DNA of 64,000 nucleotides, from NCBI RefSeq assembly GCF_003666685.1, contig NZ_RCIZ01000008.1, forward strand, positions 62,001-126,000. Direction: 5' to 3'. The DNA comes from Mesorhizobium sp. YM1C-6-2 (lineage in GTDB: Bacteria; Pseudomonadota; Alphaproteobacteria; Rhizobiales; Rhizobiaceae). Below are positions 20,245 through 29,827 of this stretch, one piece after another. The position numbers and the translations under genes are program-made. How positions within the stretch are numbered: position 1 is the first letter of the stretch; every line of letters starts with the position of its first letter. The notes under the pieces were generated by a model, which made no database searches, was not told the origin of the DNA, and saw nothing but the letters and a program-made list of their open reading frames with translations.

Positions 20245-20409
20245 TTTGCTACTCCTTGCCGGGGCCGTGCGCCCCTGTTGTTGTTTTCCGGACCGACCAA
20301 AGCCCGGAACGCATGAAAAACCGCCTCGGCATGCCCTGCCGGACGGTTATGGACGCGGGCCTATAGCAGCAGGCTGCGAAAAGCGCAACCGGGACGGCCA
20401 ATTCGCCGC

Positions 20410-21402
20410 TCAATCGCCCTGCCGTTGCCGGTCCTGAGGTCGCCGGCCGGCGCCCGCCAGGATTGGGAGCGCCAGCGAAACGGCGGTGCCGGCCAGCGCC
20501 GAAACGATCATCAGCAGATGCGCGTTGATGCTCGCCTTGGCAAGCACCGCCGCCGCGCCCGCGCCCCGGTCCACGCCGAAGACCGCCGCACCCGCCGCGA
20601 TGCCGGCCGGATAGGTGCCGACGCCGGCCGGCGCATGCACCGGCAGCACGGAGGAGAGCTCGCCGCCGAGCGCGCCGCCGAAACAGGCGGCGATCGGCTC
20701 CACCCCCATCAGCGCCAGCACCCAGGCCAGCACCAGCACCTTGACGCCCCAGTTGAGCACGGTGAGCGCCCAGGCGCGGACGAAGGCGGCGAGATTGCGC
20801 GGGATGCCGTCATCCACCTCCTCGACGAATTTTTCCAGCCTCTGCGGCAGCTTCCTGCGCGCGAGCGCCAGCACCGGATCGCGGAACGGAAGGACGACGA
20901 TCGGCGACAGCAGGAAGGCAAGCCAGAGCAGCCAGGCCCACAGGCCGTAGCCCGCGCCGGCGACCAGCCCGATCCCCGCCGCCGCGAGCAGCGCATGCAG
21001 ATCGAGCAGCCTGAGCACCAGCAGCGCCGAGGTACCGTGCGCCAGCGGCACGCCGAATTCCGAGCGCATCAGCAGCGGAAAGCTCGTCTCGCCGGTTCTG
21101 AACGGCAGCATGATGTTGAGCATGTTGTGGATCTGCGTGACCCTGAACAGCCAGAGGAAACGGCCGGCAGTCTCGCGCGGAAAATAGTCGGCGATCCGGT
21201 GCGCGCGCACGAAATAGGTGCCGACGAGAAGCACCAGGGCCAGGAGGACGCTCGGGACGCCGACTTCCGCCCAGGCGGCAAGTATGGCCGGCCAGCCCCA
21301 TATCCATTGCACGAAGGCTGCGTAGAGCAGGATCAGCGCCACGGCCAGCAAGGCGATCCGGTTCTTCATCCGCCCATTTCGCTTTTCTGCTTCCTCGGCC
21401 AC
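20410..21402 (-). CDS. LPG-synthase-TM (UPF0104) family membrane protein, possible lipid flippase
   Basis: A 330-residue protein with about eight hydrophobic segments and no soluble domain, matching the lysylphosphatidylglycerol-synthase TM-region family. Landmarks are LPFRTGETSFPLLM and SVLPVHAPAGVGTYPAGIA (family-typical P-G-G/E-like turn). The start is GTG 21402 with AGGA seven bases upstream. An ATG at 21369 is an alternative. It is divergent from a GT2 glycosyltransferase and an ArnT-like transferase with only 79 bases between starts. I infer, without direct evidence, that it may translocate the lipid-linked sugar made by those enzymes. Confidence 0.8.
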   Translation of the reverse strand: MAEEAEKRNGRMKNRIALLAVALILLYAAFVQWIWGWPAILAAWAEVGVPSVLLALVLLVGTYFVRAHRIADYFPRETAGRFLWLFRVTQIHNMLNIMLPFRTGETSFPLLMRSEFGVPLAHGTSALLVLRLLDLHALLAAAGIGLVAGAGYGLWAWLLWLAFLLSPIVVLPFRDPVLALARRKLPQRLEKFVEEVDDGIPRNLAAFVRAWALTVLNWGVKVLVLAWVLALMGVEPIAACFGGALGGELSSVLPVHAPAGVGTYPAGIAAGAAVFGVDRGAGAAAVLAKASINAHLLMIVSALAGTAVSLALPILAGAGRRPQDRQRQGD

Positions 21403-21481
21403 GCGTCGTCCTGCGATTGTCTAAGACAGGCTGCTCATGTAACAGGGCGGCCAAAGTCCGGGCTTATTCCGGGGAGACACC

Positions 21482-22483
21482 GTGCTGCAATCCCAACCCT
21501 TGCCGCTTCTTGCCACCGGGGCGGACAGCGAAATCGAGCTTTCGGTCCTGGTTCCGGTCCACAACGAGGCGGACAGCGTCGCGCCGCTGGTCGAGCGCGT
21601 ATGCGAGGCCCTCGCGGATTTCGGCAAGCCGTGGGAACTGATCATCGCCGATGATGGCTCGACCGACGCCACGCTTGTCAATGCTCGCAAGGAATTCGCC
21701 CGCGAGGGTCTCGACCTCAGGATCATCGAGCTGCAGCGCAATTTCGGCCAGGCGGCGGCCCTCCAGGCCGGCATCGACGTGGCGCGGGGCCGGCTGCTGG
21801 CGACGCTGGACGGCGACCTCCAGAACGACCCGCACGACATCCCCAAGATGATCGCCAAGCTGGAAGAGCAGCAGCTCGACCTCCTGTGCGGTTGGCGCAA
21901 GGACCGCCAGGACGGGCTGGTTCTGCGCCTGATCCCCTCCTGGGTCGCCAATGTGCTGATCCGCAAGGTCACCGGCGTCAAGGTCCACGACTATGGTTGC
22001 GGGCTCAAGATCTACCGCACCAACATCTTGAAGCAGGTCAGGATCATGGGCGACATGCACCGCTTCATCCCGGCCCTCGTCGCCAGCGTCGCGCCGACCT
22101 CGCGCATCGGCGAGATGGTGGTCAGCCACCACGCGCGGCAGTTCGGCCTGTCCAAATACGGCATATCGCGAACCTTCCGCGTGATGCTCGACCTGCTTTC
22201 GGTCGTCTTCTTCATGAGCTTCAGGCATCGGCCCGGCCATTTCTTCGGCGTCATCGGGCTGAGCTTCGGAGCGCTCAGCGCGCTCCTCTTCCTCTATCTT
22301 TTCGGCGTGAAATTCCTGTTCGGGGAGGATATCGGCACCCGCCCGATGCTGATCGTCGCCGTCATGCTGTTCCTGGCCTCCGTGCAGATGATCACCACCG
22401 GCATCCTCGCCGAGATACTGGCCAGGCCCGACGGCGAGACGCGGAACTATTTCGTGCGCAGCCTCTACACGCGGGAAAAATAA
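21482..22483 (+). CDS. GT2 family glycosyltransferase, ArnC/GtrB/DPM-like
   Basis: A 333-residue membrane-bound glycosyltransferase predicted to move a sugar from a nucleotide donor to polyprenyl phosphate on the cytoplasmic face. The GT-A domain has LSVLVPVHNEADSV, the UDP-binding ADDGSTDAT and the metal-binding LDGDLQNDP (about 113-121), followed by HDYGCGLKIYRT. Two hydrophobic helices at about 235-260 and 275-300 anchor it as in ArnC and GtrB. The start is GTG 21482 behind GGGGAG. It is followed one base later by an ArnT-like gene, so the two are coupled. Confidence 0.9.
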   Translation: MLQSQPLPLLATGADSEIELSVLVPVHNEADSVAPLVERVCEALADFGKPWELIIADDGSTDATLVNARKEFAREGLDLRIIELQRNFGQAAALQAGIDVARGRLLATLDGDLQNDPHDIPKMIAKLEEQQLDLLCGWRKDRQDGLVLRLIPSWVANVLIRKVTGVKVHDYGCGLKIYRTNILKQVRIMGDMHRFIPALVASVAPTSRIGEMVVSHHARQFGLSKYGISRTFRVMLDLLSVVFFMSFRHRPGHFFGVIGLSFGALSALLFLYLFGVKFLFGEDIGTRPMLIVAVMLFLASVQMITTGILAEILARPDGETRNYFVRSLYTREK

Positions 22484-22484
22484 C

Positions 22485-23990
22485 GTGATCGACGGTCTGG
22501 CCCGGCACCCGGGCAGGGTCTACCTGCTGCTGGCTGCCTATTTCGCCGTCAATATCCTGCTTCGCCTCGCCAGCCCGGCATCGCTCGAGCTCGACGAAGG
22601 CCAGCAGCTCTTCCTCGCCCAGTGGCTCGCGCTGGGCTACGATTCACAGCCGCCCTTCTACAACTGGCTGCAATATTGGGTCGTCCAGTTGTTCGGCGAC
22701 AGCGTGCTCGCCATTTCGCTGCTCAAGAACCTCATGCTGTTCCTGAGCTACCTCCTGCTCGGCTTGACCGCACATCTCGTCATCCGCGACCGGGTCCTCG
22801 CCGTCATCGCCACGCTCGGCCTGATCACCCTGCCGCAGGTTGGCTACGAGGCGCAGCGCGACCTTTCCCATACGGTGGCAGTGCTTTTCGCCGCCTGCAT
22901 GTTCGTCTTCTTTTTCTTCCGCGCCCTCAAGCAGCCGAACGCTCTCGACTACGCCATGGCCGGCGTCGCAGTCGGGATCGGGGTCCTGTCGAAATACAAT
23001 TTCGTCCTGCTGCCGCTCGCCGCGGCCGCCGCCCTGCTGCCCGACCGCGAGCTGCGCGCCCGGCTTTTCGACCCGCGCGTCCTGCTGACGCTCGTTGTCG
23101 GCGCGGTCATCGTGGCGCCCCACGCATTGTGGTTCCTCACCCACATGGACGAGGCGACCGGCCGTACGATGGGGAAGCTGACCGCCGGTTCGGACGGGCG
23201 CGGTTTCGACCAGATCGGCCGCGGCATCCTCTCCCTGGCGGGAGCGATCGCAGCGCACACCCTGCCGACGCTCATCGTCTTCGCCATCGCCTTCGGGCGC
23301 ACGCTGCTCGAGTCGTGGCGCGCCGAAAACCAGTGGACGCGGCTGATCGGACGCATGTTCGCGATCTTCCTGGTCGTGCTCCTGCTGCTGGTCGTGTTCG
23401 GCGGCGCCAGTGACATCAAGGATCGCTGGCTGGTGCCGCTCTTCTTCCTGCTGCCGGTCTATCTGTGCGCCAAGATCGAGGCGTCCGGCGCCAGCTTTGC
23501 CGGCGCCTCGCGGCGGTTCGGCGCGATCGTGATCGCCATCATGGTGCTGGTGCCGCTCCTGCTCTTCGCGCGGGCGCCTGTGCTCGGCGCGATGGGCGAT
23601 TACGGCAAGCAGAACGTGCCCTACGGCCCCGCCGTCGACGCGATCCTGGCCTCCGGCAAGGACCGGCCGTCGATCGTGCTGGCGAGCGACCACCAGCTAG
23701 CCGGCAATCTGCGCCTGCACGCCGCCGACATCTCGGTGACCATCCCCGGCTACGAGGCGCTGACGCAGCCCTATGCTTTCGACACGACACATCCGGTGCT
23801 GGCCATATGGCGTGCCAAGCGCGACGGCGAGCCGGCGCCCGAGCTGAACGCAAGCATGCGGGCATGGCTCGACAAGGCCGGCCTCGCCGGCAAGGACGTG
23901 GAGGTGCGAGACATGGCCGTGCCATACCACTACGGGCAGGACGGCGACGTCTATCATTTCAGCTATGCCTGGATTTACCCGGAACCGTAG
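22485..23990 (+). CDS. ArnT/PMT-like (GT39/GT83) membrane glycosyltransferase
   Basis: A 501-residue protein with about twelve hydrophobic segments. The first periplasmic loop has SLELDEGQQLFLAQWLALGY (about 31-50) followed by SQPPFYNWLQYW, the acidic catalytic motif and Pro-rich pattern of the ArnT/protein mannosyltransferase group, which use polyprenyl-phosphate sugars to glycosylate lipid A or proteins outside the membrane. The C-terminal soluble domain is rich in Asp and Lys. The start is GTG 22485, right after the GT2 stop. There are no arnA, arnB or arnD genes nearby, so the sugar is unlikely to be aminoarabinose. The acceptor is unknown. Confidence 0.85.
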   Translation: MIDGLARHPGRVYLLLAAYFAVNILLRLASPASLELDEGQQLFLAQWLALGYDSQPPFYNWLQYWVVQLFGDSVLAISLLKNLMLFLSYLLLGLTAHLVIRDRVLAVIATLGLITLPQVGYEAQRDLSHTVAVLFAACMFVFFFFRALKQPNALDYAMAGVAVGIGVLSKYNFVLLPLAAAAALLPDRELRARLFDPRVLLTLVVGAVIVAPHALWFLTHMDEATGRTMGKLTAGSDGRGFDQIGRGILSLAGAIAAHTLPTLIVFAIAFGRTLLESWRAENQWTRLIGRMFAIFLVVLLLLVVFGGASDIKDRWLVPLFFLLPVYLCAKIEASGASFAGASRRFGAIVIAIMVLVPLLLFARAPVLGAMGDYGKQNVPYGPAVDAILASGKDRPSIVLASDHQLAGNLRLHAADISVTIPGYEALTQPYAFDTTHPVLAIWRAKRDGEPAPELNASMRAWLDKAGLAGKDVEVRDMAVPYHYGQDGDVYHFSYAWIYPEP

Positions 23991-24008
23991 CTTCCGCCTG
24001 GCGGCCGT

Positions 24009-24635
24009 TCAGGGCATCCGGAACAGCACCGGCAGGGCGCCCGAGAGCTGCGCCGCATCGATGATCTCGAAGACGGGCATCGCCACCAGGAAGACCAGTC
24101 CGTCGAGCAGCGTCACCAGGAGAAGGCTCGGCTTGAAGCCTGCCGTCTCGCCTTCCCGGTATAGCGACGGCTTCGGGAAGAAGCGTGGGACCGTCGCGAG
24201 ATAGGCGCGGTAGTCGGCGCCGAGATTGGCCGACAGGAAGCGCTCCTCGCGCAGGATAACGATGTGGAAGGCGGCCGCGCAGGCCGCCCCGAAGCCGACC
24301 GCCGCGGTTATCGAGCCCATCTGGGCGCCGACGCCGACGGCGGCGATCGACGAGAAGACGTAGAGCGGGTTGCGGGTGATCGAATAGGGCCCGTCGGTGA
24401 CGACGGTGGCCGATTTCTTGCCGCCTATGTAGAGCGTCGACCAGAGCCGGCCGGCAATGCCGATCACGATGAGCACGATGCCGGCCATCTCGATCGCCTC
24501 GTGGACGACGGTCTCCGGCGGGAAGATCGACTGGCCGAACAAAAGCACGAAGAAAACCAGCGCCAGCAGCACCGCCAGCGTGATCCTCCGCAGCCTCTGG
24601 TAGGACCGCAGCCCCGTGAGCGAATTGTCGGTCAT
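24009..24635 (-). CDS. Isoprenylcysteine carboxyl methyltransferase (ICMT/PEMT)-like membrane protein
   Basis: A 208-residue protein with about five hydrophobic segments. VVTDGPYSITRNPLYVF (about 78-94) and REERFLSANLGADYRAY (about 130-146) are the SAM-binding motifs of the ICMT/PEMT family of membrane methyltransferases. In bacteria their substrates are mostly unknown lipids or isoprenoids. It starts 25 bases after the infC stop on the same strand, so it is probably in the infC transcript. It converges with the ArnT-like gene, whose stop is 18 bases away, which may also tie it to envelope lipid modification. Confidence 0.82.
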   Translation of the reverse strand: MTDNSLTGLRSYQRLRRITLAVLLALVFFVLLFGQSIFPPETVVHEAIEMAGIVLIVIGIAGRLWSTLYIGGKKSATVVTDGPYSITRNPLYVFSSIAAVGVGAQMGSITAAVGFGAACAAAFHIVILREERFLSANLGADYRAYLATVPRFFPKPSLYREGETAGFKPSLLLVTLLDGLVFLVAMPVFEIIDAAQLSGALPVLFRMP

Positions 24636-24660
24636 GGTGTCGAAGCGGCTGGCGCGGCGC

Positions 24661-25197
24661 TCAGCGCGGCGCCAGCACCATCATCATCTGCCGGCCTTCG
24701 AGCTTCGGCTCGGCCTCGACCTTGGCGATCGCGGCGGTCTCCTCGCGGACCTTGTTGAGCAGCTGCATGCCGAGTTCCATGTGGGCCATCTCGCGGCCAC
24801 GGAAGCGGAGCGTCAGCTTGACCTTGTCGCCTTCCTCGAAGAAGCGGCGAACCGCCTTCATCTTGGTCTCGTAGTCGTGGTCGTCGATGTTCGGGCGCAT
24901 CTTGATCTCTTTGATCTCGATGACCTTCTGGTTCTTGCGCGCCTCGGCCGCCTTCTTCTGGTTGGCGTATTTCAGCTTGCCGAGATCGAGAATCTTGGCG
25001 ACTGGCGGATTTGCGTTCGGGGAAATCTCCACGAGATCAAGTCCGGCCTCTTCGGCGAGCAGCAATGCATCATTTATGGATACTTCACCGAGATTTCCGC
25101 CGTCTGCGCCGATAAGTTGCACGCGGGGAACGCGGATATCGGTGTTTGCGCGGGGGCCGTCCTTCGTGGGCGCGGTAGCCTTGAATGGTCTGCGAAT
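24661..25197 (-). CDS. infC: Translation initiation factor IF-3, with ATT start codon
   Basis: IF3 binds the 30S subunit, blocks 50S joining and rejects non-canonical start codons. The core reads [20 protein letters not shown] and continues through [20 protein letters not shown] to [12 protein letters not shown]-like C-terminal sequence. No ATG, GTG or TTG lies at the right place, but ATT at 25195-25197 gives the standard rhizobial N terminus [13 protein letters not shown]...NTDIRVPRV and a full 178 residues. GAGGAGA lies about ten bases before it. AUU starts in infC are known from E. coli, where IF3 uses them to control its own level. A start at GTG 25122 would remove the conserved N-terminal segment. 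Confidence 0.93.
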   Translation of the reverse strand: MRRPFKATAPTKDGPRANTDIRVPRVQLIGADGGNLGEVSINDALLLAEEAGLDLVEISPNANPPVAKILDLGKLKYANQKKAAEARKNQKVIEIKEIKMRPNIDDHDYETKMKAVRRFFEEGDKVKLTLRFRGREMAHMELGMQLLNKVREETAAIAKVEAEPKLEGRQMMMVLAPR

Positions 25198-25406
25198 GGT
25201 AGTCGTCTCCTCGATCTGTTGACGTCAGGGATTTCTCTGGGCTCCGCCTATGTCGTGGCGGGTCAAAACAAGTCAATAGCACAAAGCGAAGAATAAATCA
25301 CCAGACGCTTTGCGGATTGCCGGCGTTTCCGCGCGGCGAAACGGCGATAAATGCTCGCGGCCCGAGTTGTCCGGCGCCGGGCAGGAGCAGCGGTTCGCGG
25401 CCGGCG

Positions 25407-26528
25407 CTAGGCCGATTGGGCGACCTCCACCCACTTGCCTTCCTGGAACGACCGCGCCATCGCCGCGATGGTTCGCTCGATCAGGATGCCTTCCTCGAAA
25501 CCGATCGAGACGCTCGGCTCGCCGAGCATGCGCGCGATCAGTTGCCGGCATTCGATGATCTTCAGGTCGTTGAAGCCGAGACTATGGCCCGCCGTCGGGA
25601 TGAAGCGGTCGTAGGGCGGGTGGTGCGGCGCCGTCAGCACGGTGCGGAAGCCCTGCTCGGTGGCGCGGTCGGAGGTGACGTAGAGCTGCAGCTCGTTCAA
25701 GCGCTCCTGGTCGTAGAGGATCGACCCCTTGCCGCCAAAGATCTGGATGGCGATGCGGCCCTTGCGGCCCCAGGCGGTGCGGCTCACCGCGATGTAGCCC
25801 GACGCGCCGTTCTCGAGCCTGAGCATGATGGTCGCGATGTCGAACACCTCGACTTCGCGCTCGCCCTCGGGAGTCCTGCGGGTCGGATAGGGTTTCGCCA
25901 TGTCGCACATCACGCGGCTGACGCGGCCGAGTAGCGTGTAGAGAAGCGACAGCGGGTGCACGCCGAAATCGTCGAGCGCGCCCCAGCCGTTGATCGCCTC
26001 GTGGCGCTGCTGGAACGGCGCCTCCGGGTCGGCGAGGAAATCCTCGTCCATCTCGATGCGGACATGGTTGACCGGACCGATCACGCCCTCGTCGAGCAGT
26101 TTTCTGATATGCCTGATCGCGGGGTTCTGGATGTAATTGTAACCCAGCACGGCGGCCTTGCCGGAGGCACGGGCGGCAGCCAGCATCTCCTCGGCCTCGG
26201 CGAGTTTTGGAGCCATCGGCTTCTCGCACCAGACATGCTTGCCCGCGGCAAGCGCCGCCTTCGCCATCTCCAGATGGAACTTGTTCGGCGTGGTGATCGA
26301 GACGACGTCGACCTCGGGGTCGGCGACCGCGCGCCTCCAGTCGCCCGATGCCTTCTCGAAGCCGAATTCGGCGGCCTTCCTGTGCGCCAGCTCCTCATTC
26401 GCTTCGCCGAGATGGACAAGCCTGACCGGCGGCACGTCGCCGAAGACCGGCCGCACCGAGTTCCAGGCGAGCGCATGGGCCTTGCCCATGAAGCCGGTTC
26501 CGATGAGGCCGACATTGATGGATTTCAA
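25407..26528 (-). CDS. Gfo/Idh/MocA family oxidoreductase, inositol/sugar-linked
   Basis: A 373-residue NAD-dependent dehydrogenase. The Rossmann fold begins INVGLIGTGFMGKAHALAW, the catalytic EKPMAPKLAEAE is at about 98-109, and WGALDDFGVHPLSLLY carries the conserved D-x-x-x-H pair. The start is TTG 26528 behind GGAG. It lies at the end of a leftward sugar ABC transporter set controlled from the iolR side, so an inositol isomer or its keto form is a likely substrate, but this is inferred from context. A repeat-rich 128-base spacer separates it from the ATPase gene. Confidence 0.88.
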   Translation of the reverse strand: MKSINVGLIGTGFMGKAHALAWNSVRPVFGDVPPVRLVHLGEANEELAHRKAAEFGFEKASGDWRRAVADPEVDVVSITTPNKFHLEMAKAALAAGKHVWCEKPMAPKLAEAEEMLAAARASGKAAVLGYNYIQNPAIRHIRKLLDEGVIGPVNHVRIEMDEDFLADPEAPFQQRHEAINGWGALDDFGVHPLSLLYTLLGRVSRVMCDMAKPYPTRRTPEGEREVEVFDIATIMLRLENGASGYIAVSRTAWGRKGRIAIQIFGGKGSILYDQERLNELQLYVTSDRATEQGFRTVLTAPHHPPYDRFIPTAGHSLGFNDLKIIECRQLIARMLGEPSVSIGFEEGILIERTIAAMARSFQEGKWVEVAQSA

Positions 26529-26550
26529 CTCAGTGGCTCCGGAAAAATGG

Positions 26551-26658
26551 GGAGTAGGGAATAGCGAGTAGCGAATAGGTAGAAGGGATTGGGAAGCAGC
26601 GAAAGACTGGAGGGCGCTTTAGCGGGGAGATCGCAGACCTCCCTATTCCCTATTCGCT
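26551..26658. repeat. Inverted intergenic repeat (GAATAG type)
   Basis: AGCGAGTAGCGAATAGG (26563-26579) pairs with the complement of 26642-26658 with two mismatches across a 62-base loop. The right arm runs into the ABC ATPase gene and overlaps its TAG stop (26657-26659). It resembles short GAATAG-rich palindromes scattered in Mesorhizobium-type genomes. Confidence 0.6.
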
Positions 26659-27441
26659 AAACCGTCCCCCCAAGCTCGCTCGACAGTTCCGCCAGCTCCT
26701 TGCCGCCGGCCATCATCGTCTGCAGCTCCTCGGCCGAGATCTCGCCGCGCGCGGCGGTGCCAAGCGTCTTGCCGCGGTTGAGCACGGTGAAGCGGTTGCC
26801 GACCGCGATGGCGTGGCGGACATTGTGGGTGATGAAGACGACGCCCAGCCCCTTCTTGCGCACCATGTCGATATATTTGAGCACCATCGAGGTCTGGCGC
26901 ACGCCGAGCGCCGAGGTCGGCTCGTCGAGGATCAGCACCTTGGCGCCGAAATAGACGGCCCGGCTGATCGCCACGCATTGCCTCTCGCCGCCCGACAGCG
27001 TGCCCACGGCCTGGCCGGGATCGCGCACGTCGATGCCGATCCTCTTCATCTCCTCGCGGGTGATGCGGTCGCAGAAATCGAAGTCGACATAGCGGAACGG
27101 CCAGATGCCCTTGACCGGTTCGCGGCCCATGAAGAAATTGCGTGTCACCGACATCAGCGGGATCATCGCGAGATCCTGGTAGACGGTGGCGATGCCGGCG
27201 TCGAGCGCGGCGCGCGGGCCGGAGAAGTGGACCGGCTTGCCGTCGATCAGCATCTGCCCGCTGGTCGGCTTGTGCACGCCGGCCATGGTCTTGATGAAGG
27301 TCGATTTGCCGGCGCCATTGTCGCCGAGCAGGCAATGCACTTCGCCGGCATTGACGGTGACCGAGACGCCGGATAGCGCGATGACCGAGCCGAAATGCTT
27401 CTCGATGTCGCGCATCTCCACGAGGGGGGCGGGGGCAGGCA

Positions 27442-27442
<1 letters not shown>
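26657..27442 (-). CDS. Sugar ABC transporter ATP-binding protein (single ATPase domain, FrcA-like)
   Basis: The energy-coupling subunit of a carbohydrate (CUT2-type) importer. The 261 residues contain one nucleotide-binding domain: Walker [19 protein letters not shown] (about 37-54), signature [13 protein letters not shown], Walker [13 protein letters not shown] and the switch FITHNVRHA. Most CUT2 ATPases such as RbsA have two domains (about 500 residues). This half-size form is like FrcA of the fructose system. The frame continues upstream through the permease gene, but the ATG at 27442 overlaps the permease stop (TGATG). Confidence 0.93.
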
Positions 27443-28596
<1,154 letters not shown>

Positions 28597-28689
28597 GGAT
28601 CCTCCCGTGCCGGCGCCCACCGGCTTAGTCCTCGTTTCTGGCAGCGAGGGAAGGCCGCGTCGCGGCCTTCCGGATTTACCGCAGGTCGG

Positions 28690-29622
28690 TCAGCGGATGC
28701 CCTTGGTCGACAGGTCTATGACCTGGGCAGCCTTTTCCTTGGTGATCAGGTTCGGGCCGGACGGCACGTTGCCGCCCGGCATCAGGCCGTACTTGGCGTT
28801 GAGCGCCAGGAAGGTGACCGGCAGATAGCCCTGGAGGTACTGCTGCTGGTCGATGGCGAAGGTCGCCTTGCCGTCGACGATCGCCTGCAGGAAGCCTGCC
28901 GACATGTCGAAGGTGCCGATGTTGATCTTGCCTTCCATGCCCGACTCGGCGATCGCGGCAAGCGCCGGCTCGCCGGCGGTCGAGGCGCCGAGGCTCATGA
29001 TGGTGTCGATCGCGGTGTCGGACGACAGCGCCGCCTTCACCTTGGCGGTCACCTCGGCCGGATCCATGCTGGCCGGAACGACCGTCGAATCACCGAACCC
29101 TTCGGCAAAGCCCTTGCAGCGCAGGTCGAGCGCGACGTTGCCGACTTCCTGGTTGATGCAGATGGCCTTCTTGCCGCCCAGTTCCTTCAGCTTTTCGCCG
29201 GCTGCCTTGCCGGCGTCGAATTCGTCCTGACCGACATGCAGCAGCGCGCCGAGCTCCTTGGAGACGTCGGAGCCCGAATTCATCGAGATGACCGGGATGC
29301 CGGCGGCCACCGCCTTCTTGATCGACGGCCCCAGCGCGTCCGCGTCGGGAATGGAGACGACCAGCCCGGCCGGGTTCTGGTTGACGGCGGCGTCGATGAG
29401 CTGGGCCATCGCCACCATGTCGAAGGTTTCGGGCGCGCGGTAGTCGACGTTGACGCCCATGTCGGCCGCCGCCTGGGCGACGCCGTTCTTGACCACCGAC
29501 CAGAAGGGATCGGACGCCTGGCCGTGGCTGACGACGATGATGGATGCGTCCTGCGCATGGGCTGCGAAAAGCGAAGCGGCAAGCGCGGTCGCGGCAAGCA
29601 TAGACTTGAAGACCGGTTTCAT
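28690..29622 (-). CDS. Periplasmic sugar-binding protein of ABC transporter, probably inositol-type
   Basis: A 310-residue solute-binding protein of the ribose/galactose (peripla_BP_4) family. The signal peptide MLAATALAASLFAAHAQ is cleaved before DASIIV. The mature protein opens with the family strand VSHGQASDPFWSVVKNGV, and contains GLVVSIPDAD, GIPVISMNSG and QQYLQGYLPVTFLA. GGAGGAAG precedes the ATG at 29622. It is the first gene of the leftward transporter operon, divergent from iolR with a GGAA-N6-TTCC site in between, so inositol or an inositol derivative is the best guess for the ligand. Confidence 0.92.
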   Translation of the reverse strand: MKPVFKSMLAATALAASLFAAHAQDASIIVVSHGQASDPFWSVVKNGVAQAAADMGVNVDYRAPETFDMVAMAQLIDAAVNQNPAGLVVSIPDADALGPSIKKAVAAGIPVISMNSGSDVSKELGALLHVGQDEFDAGKAAGEKLKELGGKKAICINQEVGNVALDLRCKGFAEGFGDSTVVPASMDPAEVTAKVKAALSSDTAIDTIMSLGASTAGEPALAAIAESGMEGKINIGTFDMSAGFLQAIVDGKATFAIDQQQYLQGYLPVTFLALNAKYGLMPGGNVPSGPNLITKEKAAQVIDLSTKGIR

Positions 29623-29697
29623 TCGACTTCCTCCCAGGATTGATGAATGCAGGCGATCTGCAGCTCCTCCGCCGCCAGGTCGCATTCACAGAAAAAC

Positions 29698-29741
29698 GGA
29701 ACAAAAATGCTATTTGTTTTTTCTGCTGGAACATTTATTCC
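29698..29741. promoter_or_regulatory. IolR operator region between the transporter and iolR
   Basis: GGAACATTTATTCC (29728-29741) is an exact GGAA-N6-TTCC palindrome, the consensus I recall for Sinorhizobium IolR. A half-matching GGAA...TGCT element lies at 29698-29711. The 205-base spacer separates the binding-protein start (29622, minus) from the iolR start (29828, plus), so both could be controlled by it. Confidence 0.65.
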
Positions 29742-29827
29742 ATTCCTGCCATGATCCGTCAAGCGTGTTTTCGGTTCGCGGCAAGACCGGCAATGGTGCC
29801 GGAGGCGTTCCCTTGGAGTTTTCGAGC

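Noticed and set aside
18464-20437. A 657-residue plus-strand ORF opposite pheS, rplT and rpmI
   Set aside because: It is antisense to three conserved genes and has no domain.
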